Shown piece after piece: positions 18,232-26,859 of a DNA stretch of 64,000 nucleotides. Below the pieces are notes generated by a model. It was not told the DNA's origin and did no database searches. It saw only the letters and a program-made list of their open reading frames with translations. Made by a program: the position numbers and the translations under genes. The first letter of the stretch is position 1, and every line of letters begins with the position of its first letter. Source of the DNA: CAIKMD01 sp963803265 (GTDB taxonomy: Bacteria; Pseudomonadota; Alphaproteobacteria; ATCC43930; CGMCC-115725); contig CAWDLZ010000002.1 of the NCBI GenBank assembly GCA_963803265.1, positions 310,001 to 374,000 of the forward strand. The letters run 5' to 3'.

Positions 18232-19294
18232 TCACCCGATACCGCGCAGCCTCGGCATGACCTCGGTGGCGAACAGGCGATGCGAGCGTTGCGCGTGCTC
18301 GAAGCCGATGCCGCCGAAATAAAAAGTGCAGTCGATCTGCGTGAACCCCATCATGTCGTGGGCGCGCCGCAGTATCTGAACCGCCTCGTCCGGCGTGCCG
18401 GCGACGACCCGGCACTCGCCGACCATCTTGTCGATATCGACCACTTCCTCGCTGACCTTCTGCCGAACCTCGCTATCAAGGCGCTCGCGATCGGCGCGCA
18501 CGCGGTCGAGGGTGTGGGTGGTCGCGCCGACATAGCGGCGCAGCGCCTGCTCGGCGATCCGCCGGGCTTCCGATCCGTTCTCGGAGAGCCACCACCTGGT
18601 AATGCGCCGCGATCTTACAACCGTTTGGCGGGTGGCCGGCGGCGGCCCAAGCTTCGCGGTAGAGCCGGTTGCGCTCGATCAGCGGCGCGACGCCGCGATA
18701 GGCGACGACCATGATGCCGTAGCCTTGTCTGCCCGCCCATTCGAAGCTGGCCGGCGTGCCGCTACAGGATAGCCAGACCGGCGGATGCGGGCGCTGCTGG
18801 GGCCGCGGCCAGACCTCGAGATTCTCGTAGGTGTAGTGCGGGCCGCGATAGCTGAAGTTTCCGCCCGACCATGCCTTCAAGATGAGCGCGAGACCGTCCT
18901 TCAGCCGGTCCTGCGCTCCCTCGAGCGGGACGCCGAAGCGGTCGTAATCATAGGCGACGAAGCCGCGACCGACGCCGAGATCGACGCGGCCGTTGGACAT
19001 CAAGTCCACCATCGCCAACTGCTCCGCGATCTCGATCGGATTGTGCAAGGGCAGCACGATGATCGACGAGCCCAAGCGAACCCGCTTCGTGCGTTGCGCC
19101 AGCGCCGACAGCATGATCGTGGGCGAGGGAACGACCCCGCCATAAGCATCGAAATGATGCTCGTTGGCCCATAGCGAATCGAAACCCAGCGCCTCGCTCT
19201 CGACGAGAAACTCCACGAAGCGGCGCATGAAATCGCCGACCGTGCCATCGACATCGGCGAAATATGTGGGCAGGCAAAAATGTCCGAACTTCAT
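18232..19294 (-). CDS. LLM-class flavin-dependent oxidoreductase (one frameshift)
   Basis: About 353 residues after removing one base at 18582-18584. N-terminal MKFGHFCLPTYF, SLWANEHHFDAYGG, GSSIIVLPLHNPIEIAEQ and DLGVGRGFVAYDYDRFGV are standard luciferase-like monooxygenase motifs; the second half resumes as SEARRIAEQALRRY... and ends in GFTQIDCTFYFGGIGFE. The enzyme would use reduced FMN and oxygen. It starts 9 bases after the stop of the TRAP dctP gene and is probably co-transcribed with it, echoing the LLM/TRAP pairing at 8.3-14.9 kb. Confidence 0.85.
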
Positions 19295-19303
19295 GATAAT
19301 TTC

Positions 19304-20323
19304 CTATTTCTGGGCGCTCACCCGCGCCGCCTCGGCGCGGTAGGCCGCGAAGATGGCTGCGCCATTCGGGATGTTCTTCTGCCACGCCGCGGCCAACGGC
19401 TGCACGATCTGGCTTTGATATTGTTGGACATCGGCGGGGTCGAGCGTGGTGATGGTGTGGCCGGGCTGCCCCCGCACCTCGGTCTGCGAGGCGGCATAGA
19501 TACGGTCGAGGGCGGCGCCGAAATCCTCCATCGAGGCGGCGTAGCCCGAGTTGCGGTCGATTGCCGCCTTGGCCTTGCCCGTGAGCTTCGCGTAGGCGTC
19601 CTTGTTCATCAGCAGGAAGCCGCCGCCCGAGCCCAAGCCAGCGACAAGGTGGTTGTTCGTGACCTCCTGCAGCTTGAAGCCGTCGAGCCCCAGCCAGCCG
19701 ATGATCACACCGTCGGCGGCATGGCGCTGCAGGATCTCATAAACATCGACCGGGGTGGTGCTGATCGGGGCCGCGCCCAAGAGCTGCGCCATCTCGGCGT
19801 CGGCCTTCGTCAGCGTGGCGAGCCGCAGCCCCTTGACCTGCGCGAGCCGCGCGATGGGCTTGTTGGCATTGAGGAAGGATTGCGGATAGACGAACAGCCC
19901 CAGCGGATGGACATCGGCATATTCGGCCGCGATCAATCCGTCCTGGTAGATTTTCCAGAATGCCGCGGCGCCGTCCCGGCCGCCGATGTTCGAGGGCAAC
20001 TCGACGACGCTCGAGCCGGGAAATTTGCCGCCGATCGAGCCTTGAACCCCGGTGCCGATGTCGGCGGCATCGCTGACCACGCGGTCATAGACGTTGGACA
20101 TGTTGGCAAGCGCCGCACCGGGAAAAGTTTGGAGCTTAAGCGTCCCTTCGGAGTCCTTTTCGACCTTGGCGATCCACGGATCCCACATCAGCGTCCAAGT
20201 CGGCGTGCCGGGCGGGATGCCTGGAACGGCGAAGCGCAGCGTGACCGTGTCTTGCGCGCGGACGGCGGAAGCCGCGCCGAGCAGCGCCATAGCCACGCAA
20301 GCGAGCGCCCACGGCTTCAACAT
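19304..20323 (-). CDS. dctP: TRAP transporter substrate-binding protein DctP
   Basis: The intact 339-residue protein has a signal peptide (MLKPWALACVAMALLGAASA) and DctP features such as FPGAALANMSNVYDRVVSDAADIG, KPIARLAQVKGLRL and GGFLLMNKDAYAKL. No TRAP permease gene is adjacent, so it may use the DctQM at 12949-14898 or one elsewhere. It is followed by the LLM oxidoreductase in the same transcription unit. Divergent from the MFS gene at 20558. Confidence 0.9.
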   Translation of the reverse strand: MLKPWALACVAMALLGAASAVRAQDTVTLRFAVPGIPPGTPTWTLMWDPWIAKVEKDSEGTLKLQTFPGAALANMSNVYDRVVSDAADIGTGVQGSIGGKFPGSSVVELPSNIGGRDGAAAFWKIYQDGLIAAEYADVHPLGLFVYPQSFLNANKPIARLAQVKGLRLATLTKADAEMAQLLGAAPISTTPVDVYEILQRHAADGVIIGWLGLDGFKLQEVTNNHLVAGLGSGGGFLLMNKDAYAKLTGKAKAAIDRNSGYAASMEDFGAALDRIYAASQTEVRGQPGHTITTLDPADVQQYQSQIVQPLAAAWQKNIPNGAAIFAAYRAEAARVSAQK

Positions 20324-20470
20324 ACGTCATCCCCTCCCTTCCAGCCTTCGGCACAAGCCTGCCCGGTTCGCGCCGGACGGGCAAGCCAAATCACCGGCCC
20401 TGCCGGTGACACCTCAATTGCCCGCCTGCGCGCGCACCTGGCCCTGTTCCGGCCGTGTCCGCCAGTTAAT

Positions 20471-20500
20471 TTGACAATGCCCGCGGGAAGGCATGACATA
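20471..20500 (+). promoter_or_regulatory. Possible sigma-70 promoter for the MFS gene
   Basis: A consensus TTGACA at 20471-20476 stands 60-85 bases upstream of the start. The -10 is less clear: TGACAT or ACATAT near 20494-20500 would give spacers of 17-19 bases. Confidence 0.4.
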
Positions 20501-20557
20501 TCCGGCGTCGAATAACGGGAACGGCGCGGAAAGCGTCCCGTGCCGAAGGGGGGAGCC

Positions 20558-21910
20558 TTGAGGACCAATCAGCAGTCGGCCGATCTCGCCCAGACTTTCG
20601 TCGCCGCGGCGGCCCAACGCGCGCCGCAACAGGTAACGTGGCGCCAGTGGTACATGGCTTGCGCCCTGACGCTCCTTTACATCTACGCCCAGATCGACGG
20701 CAGCTCGATGAGCCTGATGGTGGACCCGATCAAGCGGGACCTCGGCGTCAGCGACACGCAGATAAGTTTGTTGCTGGGCCTTTCCTTCGCCGCCTTCTAC
20801 TCGGTCCTGGGCTTGCCCGCCGGCTACCTCGTTGACCGCGCATCGCGCCGCTCGATCATCGGCATCGGCGTGGTTCTGTGGTCGTGCATGACGATGAGCT
20901 GCGGCCTAGCGCAAACCTATTGGCAGCTCTTCCTTGGGCGCTGCGGCATCGGCGTCGGCGAGGCGGCGATCACGCCGGCCTCGTATTCGTTGATCCGCGA
21001 CGGCTTCCCGCCGGAGTTGCGCGGCCGCGCCTTCGGCATCTTCACCGCCGGAACCTATATCGGCGCGGCGGTCGCCGTCATGCTCACCGGCGCCCTGCTC
21101 GGGCTGTTCGGCTCCGGTAAATTCGCGGCGGTGCCTTTCATCGGCGGCCTCCACCCGTGGCAAGCGGTCCTGTTTTCGATCGGCGCGATCGGCGTGCCGC
21201 TCGCGCTGCTCGTGCTGACCTTCCGCGAGCCGGCGCGGACCAGCCTCGGAGCGGGCGACGCCGGCGTCCGCTTCGCCGAGGCGATGACGCACATCAAGGG
21301 CCAGTGGCGCGCCTATGGCGCGCTCGCCACTTTCGTCACGTGCTTCTACGCCGTCGCCATTTCCTACGGCTCATGGATGCCGGCCATCATCGGCCGCACC
21401 TGGCATTTGCCGCCGCAGCAGATCGGCCTTTTCTTCGGCGGTGCCTTGCTCATCTTCGCTCCCATCGGCGCCTGGTGCGGCGGTCATGCCATCGACCTGC
21501 TCGTCAAGCGCGGGCGGCGCGACGCCGCTCAGGTCGTCGGAGTTTGGATTACCGTCATCTTCATTCCCTTCGGCATCGCCGCGCCGATCGTTCCCGAAGT
21601 CGGACAAATGTTCTTCGCGCTGGGGGCGCAGCTCCTGGTCGCCGGCGCCTATAACCCCGTCGCCGCGAGCATCCTCGCCCAAATCACGCCGCAGCGGCTG
21701 ATGGGCAAGGTCACGGCGATCTATCTGCTGGTTTTCACTCTCATCGGCCGCGGCTTCGGGCCGTTGCTCGTCGCGGCGATCTCCGACAATTTCTTTTCGG
21801 GGCCGCAAGCCCTGGGCTTCGCGCTTGGCACGGCGTCGGCCGTGCTGATGCTCCTGGCGCTTATTTCGATCCTGCTGCTCTATCGCCGCGCGCGACGCGA
21901 AACGGCATAG
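20558..21910 (+). CDS. MFS transporter, spinster/ACS-like
   Basis: About 450 residues with twelve predicted membrane segments. The motif between helices 2 and 3 (GYLVDRASRRSI) and RCGIGVGEAAITPASYSLI in helix 4-5 are typical of the spinster-like / anion:cation symporter MFS groups. I prefer the TTG start at 20558, preceded by AAGGGGGGAG; a GTG at 20540 is also in frame. The neighbouring divergent DctP suggests uptake of a related organic acid, but substrate is unknown. Confidence 0.85.
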   Translation: MRTNQQSADLAQTFVAAAAQRAPQQVTWRQWYMACALTLLYIYAQIDGSSMSLMVDPIKRDLGVSDTQISLLLGLSFAAFYSVLGLPAGYLVDRASRRSIIGIGVVLWSCMTMSCGLAQTYWQLFLGRCGIGVGEAAITPASYSLIRDGFPPELRGRAFGIFTAGTYIGAAVAVMLTGALLGLFGSGKFAAVPFIGGLHPWQAVLFSIGAIGVPLALLVLTFREPARTSLGAGDAGVRFAEAMTHIKGQWRAYGALATFVTCFYAVAISYGSWMPAIIGRTWHLPPQQIGLFFGGALLIFAPIGAWCGGHAIDLLVKRGRRDAAQVVGVWITVIFIPFGIAAPIVPEVGQMFFALGAQLLVAGAYNPVAASILAQITPQRLMGKVTAIYLLVFTLIGRGFGPLLVAAISDNFFSGPQALGFALGTASAVLMLLALISILLLYRRARRETA

Positions 21911-21939
21911 CCGTCGGTCGCAACGACGGCCGCGCCGTG

Positions 21940-22839
21940 TCATGCTGGCGCGGCGAGGTCCTTGACCAGTTGCGCGCGGAACCGCTCGAGCCGAGGCACC
22001 AGCGGCTCTGGCCTGCGCACGAGCTGGATCGCCACGCGTTGCGGCGGGTCGAGCGGCACGGCGCTGAGCGTGCCTTGCGCGATCTCGTCAACGGCGACGA
22101 TGCGCGGCGCCAGCGCCACGCCGGCGCCCGATACCACCATGTATTTGAGCGATTCGAGATCGTCGCAATCGGCGGCGATGTCGGGGCCGACGCCGCGCTC
22201 GTCGAACAGCGCCAGCACGGCCCTGCCATAGCCGATCCGCGGCTCGTTCACGATCAGCGGAAAACGACTAAGCTCCGCGGGCGCCACCGCGCCCTGCCGC
22301 CGAGCGAGGGGATGGCTGGGCGGGGCGAGCAGCACGATGTCGGAATCGGCGACGAGATCGCGAACCAGCCTGTCGGACGAGGTCTTGATCTCGCCTTCGA
22401 GCACGAGTCCGAGGTCGAGCCGCTGCTGATAGACGAGGCGCTGAATGCGCCGCGTCGTCGCGGTCACGAGATCGAGGCGGAGCTTGGGCGCGCCGCGGCC
22501 GAGGAGGCGGACGATGCGCGGCACGATCGCTTGCGCCAGGCCTGAATTGACGCCGATCCGGATCGTCGTTCCCGGCTTGCCGCGTAATTCGCGCGCCAGG
22601 TCCTTGAGGCCCGACAGGCCCGCGACGACGCCCTCGGCCGATTCGAGAAAGGCCTGTCCGCTGGCGCTTGCTTCGACCCCGCGGCTGTTGCGGTAAAAGA
22701 GGCTGAAGCCTAGCTCTTCTTCCAGCAGCTTGATCTGCTCGCTGAGCGAAGGCTGCGAGACGCCCATCGTAACGGAGGCGCGGCTGAAGCTGCGCTCGCG
22801 CCAGACCGCATGGGCATAACGCAACTGACGATCGTTCAT
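21940..22839 (-). CDS. LysR-family transcriptional regulator
   Basis: The 299-residue protein has an N-terminal winged helix-turn-helix (about residues 1-60: RERSFSRASVTMGVSQPSLSEQ) and a C-terminal periplasmic-binding-like effector domain starting near TTIRIGVNSGLAQ. It is divergent from the LigA/ABC/LigB operon, with a T-N11-A dyad between them, the classic arrangement for a LysR activator of an adjacent catabolic operon. The inducer is probably the aromatic substrate or its ring-cleavage product. Confidence 0.92.
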   Translation of the reverse strand: MNDRQLRYAHAVWRERSFSRASVTMGVSQPSLSEQIKLLEEELGFSLFYRNSRGVEASASGQAFLESAEGVVAGLSGLKDLARELRGKPGTTIRIGVNSGLAQAIVPRIVRLLGRGAPKLRLDLVTATTRRIQRLVYQQRLDLGLVLEGEIKTSSDRLVRDLVADSDIVLLAPPSHPLARRQGAVAPAELSRFPLIVNEPRIGYGRAVLALFDERGVGPDIAADCDDLESLKYMVVSGAGVALAPRIVAVDEIAQGTLSAVPLDPPQRVAIQLVRRPEPLVPRLERFRAQLVKDLAAPA

Positions 22840-22872
22840 GGTCGGCTTCTAGCTCCGGGCGGGCGAATGGGC

Positions 22873-22889
22873 CATAGGATTTGCCTATG
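22873..22889 (+). promoter_or_regulatory. LysR-type binding site (T-N11-A dyad)
   Basis: CATAGG-ATTTG-CCTATG is a perfect 6+5+6 dyad containing the T-N11-A core of LysR regulators. It is 34 bases upstream of the lysR start and about 87 bases before the LigA-like start, so it can serve both autoregulation and activation. Confidence 0.75.
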
Positions 22890-22975
22890 TCAGCATCCCG
22901 AAATATGCCTAGATTCCCAGCGCGAAGGCAACATAATCGGAAGCGCCACGTTGGCGCCGAAAGGGAAGCGACACC

Positions 22976-23296
22976 ATGTCGGAGTATGAGCTCAACCGCG
23001 CTATCCATCACGTCTATACCGACCGCGAGCGCACGATCGCCTTTCGCAAGGGCGATCACGCGGCGCTCGCCGAGTTCGACTTGACGCCGGAGGAGCGAGA
23101 GGCCCTGTCGAGCCAGAATTTCCCCAAGCTCTGGTCGCTCAATGTTCATCCCGTCCTGCTGTTTCATCTCTCGGCGGTGCTCAATCCGCGCGAGTGGTAT
23201 CTCGAGAACGTGGTGCCCCGCATCCAGGACGTGCCGAATAAATATTACGACTTTTACCATCCGGGCGACCGCCAAGACGCCGCCGGGCGGGCCTGA
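22976..23296 (+). CDS. LigA-type small subunit of an extradiol dioxygenase
   Basis: The 106-residue protein matches the alpha subunit (LigA domain) of protocatechuate 4,5-dioxygenase-type enzymes: helical, with YTDRERTIAFRKGDHAALAEFDLTPEE split across two helices and a hydrophobic lid region. In LigAB the small subunit covers the active site of LigB. A LigB-like gene lies downstream at 24149, but an ABC permease gene sits between them, which is unusual. First gene of the LysR-controlled operon. Confidence 0.8.
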   Translation: MSEYELNRAIHHVYTDRERTIAFRKGDHAALAEFDLTPEEREALSSQNFPKLWSLNVHPVLLFHLSAVLNPREWYLENVVPRIQDVPNKYYDFYHPGDRQDAAGRA

Positions 23297-23301
23297 GATC
23301 G

Positions 23302-24126
23302 ATGGCGGCGCCGTCGGTTCGGGTCCGTTCCATCGCCCAGCGCCGTCCGCGCATCGGGCCCCGCCTGTCGCAGGTTCACCTCAATGTCTGGCGGGCCCTC
23401 GTCTTCATCCTGCTGCTCGCGTTCTGGTGGCTTCTGGCCGTGCTGGCGGGGCAAAATTTTCTCCCCACCCCCTGGCAGACGATCCAAGCCGGGGTAGAGG
23501 TCATCGGCGACGGCACCGTACCGGCCGCGACCCTCGAGACCATCACCGTATTTCTCCTGGGCTTCGCCCTCGCCGCGGCGGTTGCCATTCCCTTCGGCCT
23601 CTTCATGGGCGGATTCCGCGTCCTTGGCGCGACCTTGGAGGCCTATGTGAACGCGCTCGCGGCCATGCCGCGGGTCGCCTTCATCCCGATCATCATCGTG
23701 TTTCTGGGGCTCGGCTACGAGGCCAAGATTTTCATCGTGTTCATCGGCGCGGTGATGCCGATTCTCATCAACACCTATGCCGGCGTGCTCAACTGCGACG
23801 GCGAGCTCGTCGAGATGGCCCGCTCGGCGGGTGCCAGCGATATGCAGATCTTTCGCAAGATCATGCTGCCCGGCGCGCTGCCCTACATCACCGCCGGATT
23901 GCGGGTCGGCGCCTCGCTCGCGCTCATCAACACGGTGGTGGCCGAGCTCTATACCGCGGTCAAGGGTCTCGGCGGGTTGTTGTCGATTTACGGCAACAGC
24001 TTCCGCATGGCGCCTTATTTCGTCGTGGTGTGCGTACTGGCGGCGATCGGCGTCGCCGTGATGCAATCCTTGAAGCTTCTCGAGCGTCGCATGGATCGCT
24101 GGCGCTATCGCGGCGAACGGCTTTGA
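23302..24126 (+). CDS. ABC transporter permease (SsuC/TauC-like)
   Basis: The 274-residue protein has about six membrane segments and the cytoplasmic EAA loop (EMARSAGASDMQIFRKIMLP) that contacts the ATPase. It starts 5 bases after the LigA-like stop. Together with the binding protein at 24992 and ATPase at 26017 it makes a complete nitrate/sulfonate/taurine-type importer. Confidence 0.92.
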   Translation: MAAPSVRVRSIAQRRPRIGPRLSQVHLNVWRALVFILLLAFWWLLAVLAGQNFLPTPWQTIQAGVEVIGDGTVPAATLETITVFLLGFALAAAVAIPFGLFMGGFRVLGATLEAYVNALAAMPRVAFIPIIIVFLGLGYEAKIFIVFIGAVMPILINTYAGVLNCDGELVEMARSAGASDMQIFRKIMLPGALPYITAGLRVGASLALINTVVAELYTAVKGLGGLLSIYGNSFRMAPYFVVVCVLAAIGVAVMQSLKLLERRMDRWRYRGERL

Positions 24127-24148
24127 ATTCCACTGGGAGAGACCTCGC

Positions 24149-24979
24149 ATGGCTCAAATCGTCTCGGTAATCGCCTCGACCCACAATCCGCGCATCTTCT
24201 GGAACCGCGATCAGGCGGACCCGAAGGACATGGCGACGCTTTACGCGACCTTCGCCGAGATGCGACGGATGCTGGCCGAGACCGAGCCTTCGCTCATCGT
24301 CGTCGTCGCCAACGACCATCTCGACAATTTCTTCTTCGACAATCTGCCGACTTTCGCGGTCGGCACCGGCCCGGTGGCCGAGGGGCCGTTCTGGTACGAG
24401 ACCGACGTGATGAACCTGCCGCGCTATCGCGCCGCGGTGCATCAAGGCCTCGCCCAGCATCTGCTGCGCAACGGCATCGAAGAGGGCATCCAGTTCTCGC
24501 AGGTCCACGATTTCAGGATCGACCATGCCTTCACCGTGCCGCTCTCTTTCGTGCGGCCGGAAGAGGATTTGCCGATGGTGCCGGTCATGACCAACGCCTT
24601 CGGCTATCCCATACCGCCCAATCGCAAATGGTACGAGCTCGGCCAGTTCCTGCGCCGCGCGATCGAGGCTTGGCCGGGCGAAGAGCGGGTCGCCGTAATC
24701 GGGTCGTTCAATCTCACCGTCGAGGTCGGCGGCCCCAAGATGGGCCATTACAATTTCGACCTGCAACGCTGGATCCTCGAGCAGATGCGTCTCGGCAACC
24801 GCGATGAGATACTGAAGACGCTCACCGTGCCGCGGCTCATCGCCGAGGGCAATTCGACCGCGGAATTCTTGAACTACGTCACCATGTTGGGCGTGGTGGA
24901 AAGCCGACCGCCGAGTTTCATCGACCACAAGCCGGTCAAGGGCGTCGGCACCTGTCCGGTCGCGTTCTGGAAGATGTGA
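24149..24979 (+). CDS. LigB-family extradiol dioxygenase homologue lacking the catalytic histidine
   Basis: The 276-residue protein has the LigB fold: metal-binding candidates are His12 (ASTHNPRI), His57 (ANDHLDNF) and Glu239 (STAEFLNY). Where family members read S-G-G-L-S-H, with the His acting as catalytic acid/base, this protein reads SFNLTV at 186-191, so that His is Val191. The following EVGGPKMGH is conserved. The second LigB in this window (48096-49091) keeps GGLSH. The gene may encode an altered-function oxygenase, a lyase or a binding protein. It is embedded between ABC transporter genes. Confidence 0.8.
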   Translation: MAQIVSVIASTHNPRIFWNRDQADPKDMATLYATFAEMRRMLAETEPSLIVVVANDHLDNFFFDNLPTFAVGTGPVAEGPFWYETDVMNLPRYRAAVHQGLAQHLLRNGIEEGIQFSQVHDFRIDHAFTVPLSFVRPEEDLPMVPVMTNAFGYPIPPNRKWYELGQFLRRAIEAWPGEERVAVIGSFNLTVEVGGPKMGHYNFDLQRWILEQMRLGNRDEILKTLTVPRLIAEGNSTAEFLNYVTMLGVVESRPPSFIDHKPVKGVGTCPVAFWKM

Positions 24980-24991
24980 GACGCCGCGGTC

Positions 24992-26020
24992 ATGATGCGC
25001 ACTCGTATCACGATTTTCTCTGGGGCTTGCGCCCTGGCGGCCGCGCTCGTTGCCGCGCCTCCGGCGCGCGCCGACACCTTCAAGCTCATCGTGACCGAGA
25101 CCGAGACGCCGCTGGTGCCCAACTCGGTCTCGGACCTCGCGATCCGGCTCGGCTACTACAAGCGAGCCGGCGTCGATGTCGAGCTCATACGCGTGCAGCA
25201 GACGCCGTCCGCCGTCGCCGCGTTGCGCTCGGGCGAGGGCGACATGGCGAATATCGCCACCGACACCGCGCTGCAGCTCGTGGCGCGCGACCAGATGAAA
25301 TTGAAGGGCGTCATCTCGCCCGACAAGGCACTGCCCTTCCTCATTGCTGCGAAGAAGACCATCGCGGTCCCCAAGGACCTCGACGGCAAGATATTCGGCG
25401 TCGCGCGCGTCGGCAGCGCGGACTATATCCTCGCCCGCGCCGCCCTGGAAAATCTCGGCGTCGCCGTCGATACGATGCAGTATCTGTCGATCGGGCAGCC
25501 GCCGGTGCGTGCCCAGTCGCTGCTGGCGGGCCAGATCGATGCGACCGCGGTTTCGATCGGCGTGTGGCTGACGATCCCCGACAAGAGCTCGCTCGCCGTC
25601 CTGATCGACCAGCCGAGTTTCTATCGCTTGGCGCCTTTCGTCAGCAAGCTCAACGTCGTCACCGAAGAAGTCGCCAAGTCGAAGGCGACGCAGATCGCCG
25701 CGGTGGCGCGCGGCATCATCATGGCCTCGCGCGATTTCGCCAAGAATCCCGAGATCTGGGTCAACGCGATGGCGCAGGCGCGGCCGGACGTGAAGCGCGC
25801 GGATCTCGAAGCCTTGGGCGAGGCCTACCGCAAGAGCTGGAGCGTCAATGGCGGGCTCAATCTCGGCGATATCAAGTTCACGACCGACACCGATTACGCC
25901 GGCCCCGATTTCAAGGATTTGCGCCGGGTCGAGCCGGCCGAGTGGATCGACACCGGTTTCGTCAACGGCGTCCTCAAGGATGTCGGGACCGATCCGAGCA
26001 TGGACCCGACCGGGCGATGA
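24992..26020 (+). CDS. ABC transporter substrate-binding protein (NMT1/SsuA-like)
   Basis: The 342-residue protein carries a signal peptide (ITIFSGACALAAALVAAPPARA) and the family core (SDLAIRLGYYKRAGVDVELI, LRSGEGDMANIATDTALQL). ATG 24992 or 24995 are both possible. Its last codon overlaps the ATPase start (ATGA), so the two are translationally coupled. It should bind the aromatic or organic acid that this operon imports. Confidence 0.92.
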   Translation: MMRTRITIFSGACALAAALVAAPPARADTFKLIVTETETPLVPNSVSDLAIRLGYYKRAGVDVELIRVQQTPSAVAALRSGEGDMANIATDTALQLVARDQMKLKGVISPDKALPFLIAAKKTIAVPKDLDGKIFGVARVGSADYILARAALENLGVAVDTMQYLSIGQPPVRAQSLLAGQIDATAVSIGVWLTIPDKSSLAVLIDQPSFYRLAPFVSKLNVVTEEVAKSKATQIAAVARGIIMASRDFAKNPEIWVNAMAQARPDVKRADLEALGEAYRKSWSVNGGLNLGDIKFTTDTDYAGPDFKDLRRVEPAEWIDTGFVNGVLKDVGTDPSMDPTGR

Positions 26021-26859
26021 CCGGCGAGGCCGGCATCCTCGCCCGCAACGTCTCCAAGACCTTCCGCCGCGCCAAGGAGGCGGTTGGCGTCCAGGCCTTG
26101 CATGGCGTCTCGCTCGACATCAAGCCCAATACCTTCGTGACCCTGGTCGGTCCTTCCGGGTGCGGCAAGACCACGCTGTTGCGCATGCTCAACGGCCTCA
26201 TCGAGCCGGATGCCGGCGAGATTCTGGTTGGTGGCGAGAAGCCGCGTCCCGGTCCGCATATGGGCTTCGTGTTCCAGTCCTTCCGCCTGATGCCGTGGCG
26301 CACGATCCGCGAGAATATTTGCTTCACGATCGAGCTCGGCGCGATGGGCGCAGCGGAGCGCGCGGAGCGCGCCGAGCGCTATCTCGACATGGTCGGCTTG
26401 AGGCGCTTTGCCGATGCCTATCCGGCCGAGCTGTCGGGCGGGATGAAGCAGCGCGCGGCGCTTGCCCGCGCGCTCATCGCCGAGCCGAGCTATCTGCTGA
26501 TGGACGAGCCCTTCGCCAGCCTCGACGCGCAAACCAGGGAATTCATGCAGATCGAGCTGATGCGGATCTGGCAGCGGCACAAAAGCGTCGTCGTGTTCGT
26601 CACGCACAGCGTCGACGAGGCGGTGCTGCTCTCCGACCGGATCATTCTGCTGCGTCCGCGCCCCGGCGAGGTGGCCGAGGTGCTCGACGTCGATCTGCCG
26701 CATCCGCGCTGGGAGTACGACGTGCGCGAACGGCGCGAATTCGTGGCGCTTCGCCACCATCTGTGGGAACGCATCAAGGCGATGGTCGCCGCGGATCCGC
26801 AGTCCGAGTTCTATATGAGGGGCGCGAAGCCCGAGGCGATGCGAGGCGCCGAGGAGTGA
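26017..26859 (+). CDS. ABC transporter ATP-binding protein (SsuB/TauB-like)
   Basis: The 280-residue ATPase has Walker A GPSGCGKTT, Q-loop VFQSFRLMPW, signature LSGGMKQR, Walker B YLLMDEPF and the H-loop His in VTHSVDEA. The start ATG overlaps the binding-protein stop; an apparent longer frame running from 24976 is only read-through of another frame and not a fusion. It energises the permease at 23302. The next gene starts by a GTGA overlap. Confidence 0.95.
   Translation: MTGEAGILARNVSKTFRRAKEAVGVQALHGVSLDIKPNTFVTLVGPSGCGKTTLLRMLNGLIEPDAGEILVGGEKPRPGPHMGFVFQSFRLMPWRTIRENICFTIELGAMGAAERAERAERYLDMVGLRRFADAYPAELSGGMKQRAALARALIAEPSYLLMDEPFASLDAQTREFMQIELMRIWQRHKSVVVFVTHSVDEAVLLSDRIILLRPRPGEVAEVLDVDLPHPRWEYDVRERREFVALRHHLWERIKAMVAADPQSEFYMRGAKPEAMRGAEE

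Noticed and set aside
24976..26859. Apparent 627-residue fusion ahead of the ABC ATPase
   Set aside because: The first part is the binding-protein region read out of frame; the ATPase starts at ATG 26017 with a normal ATGA overlap.
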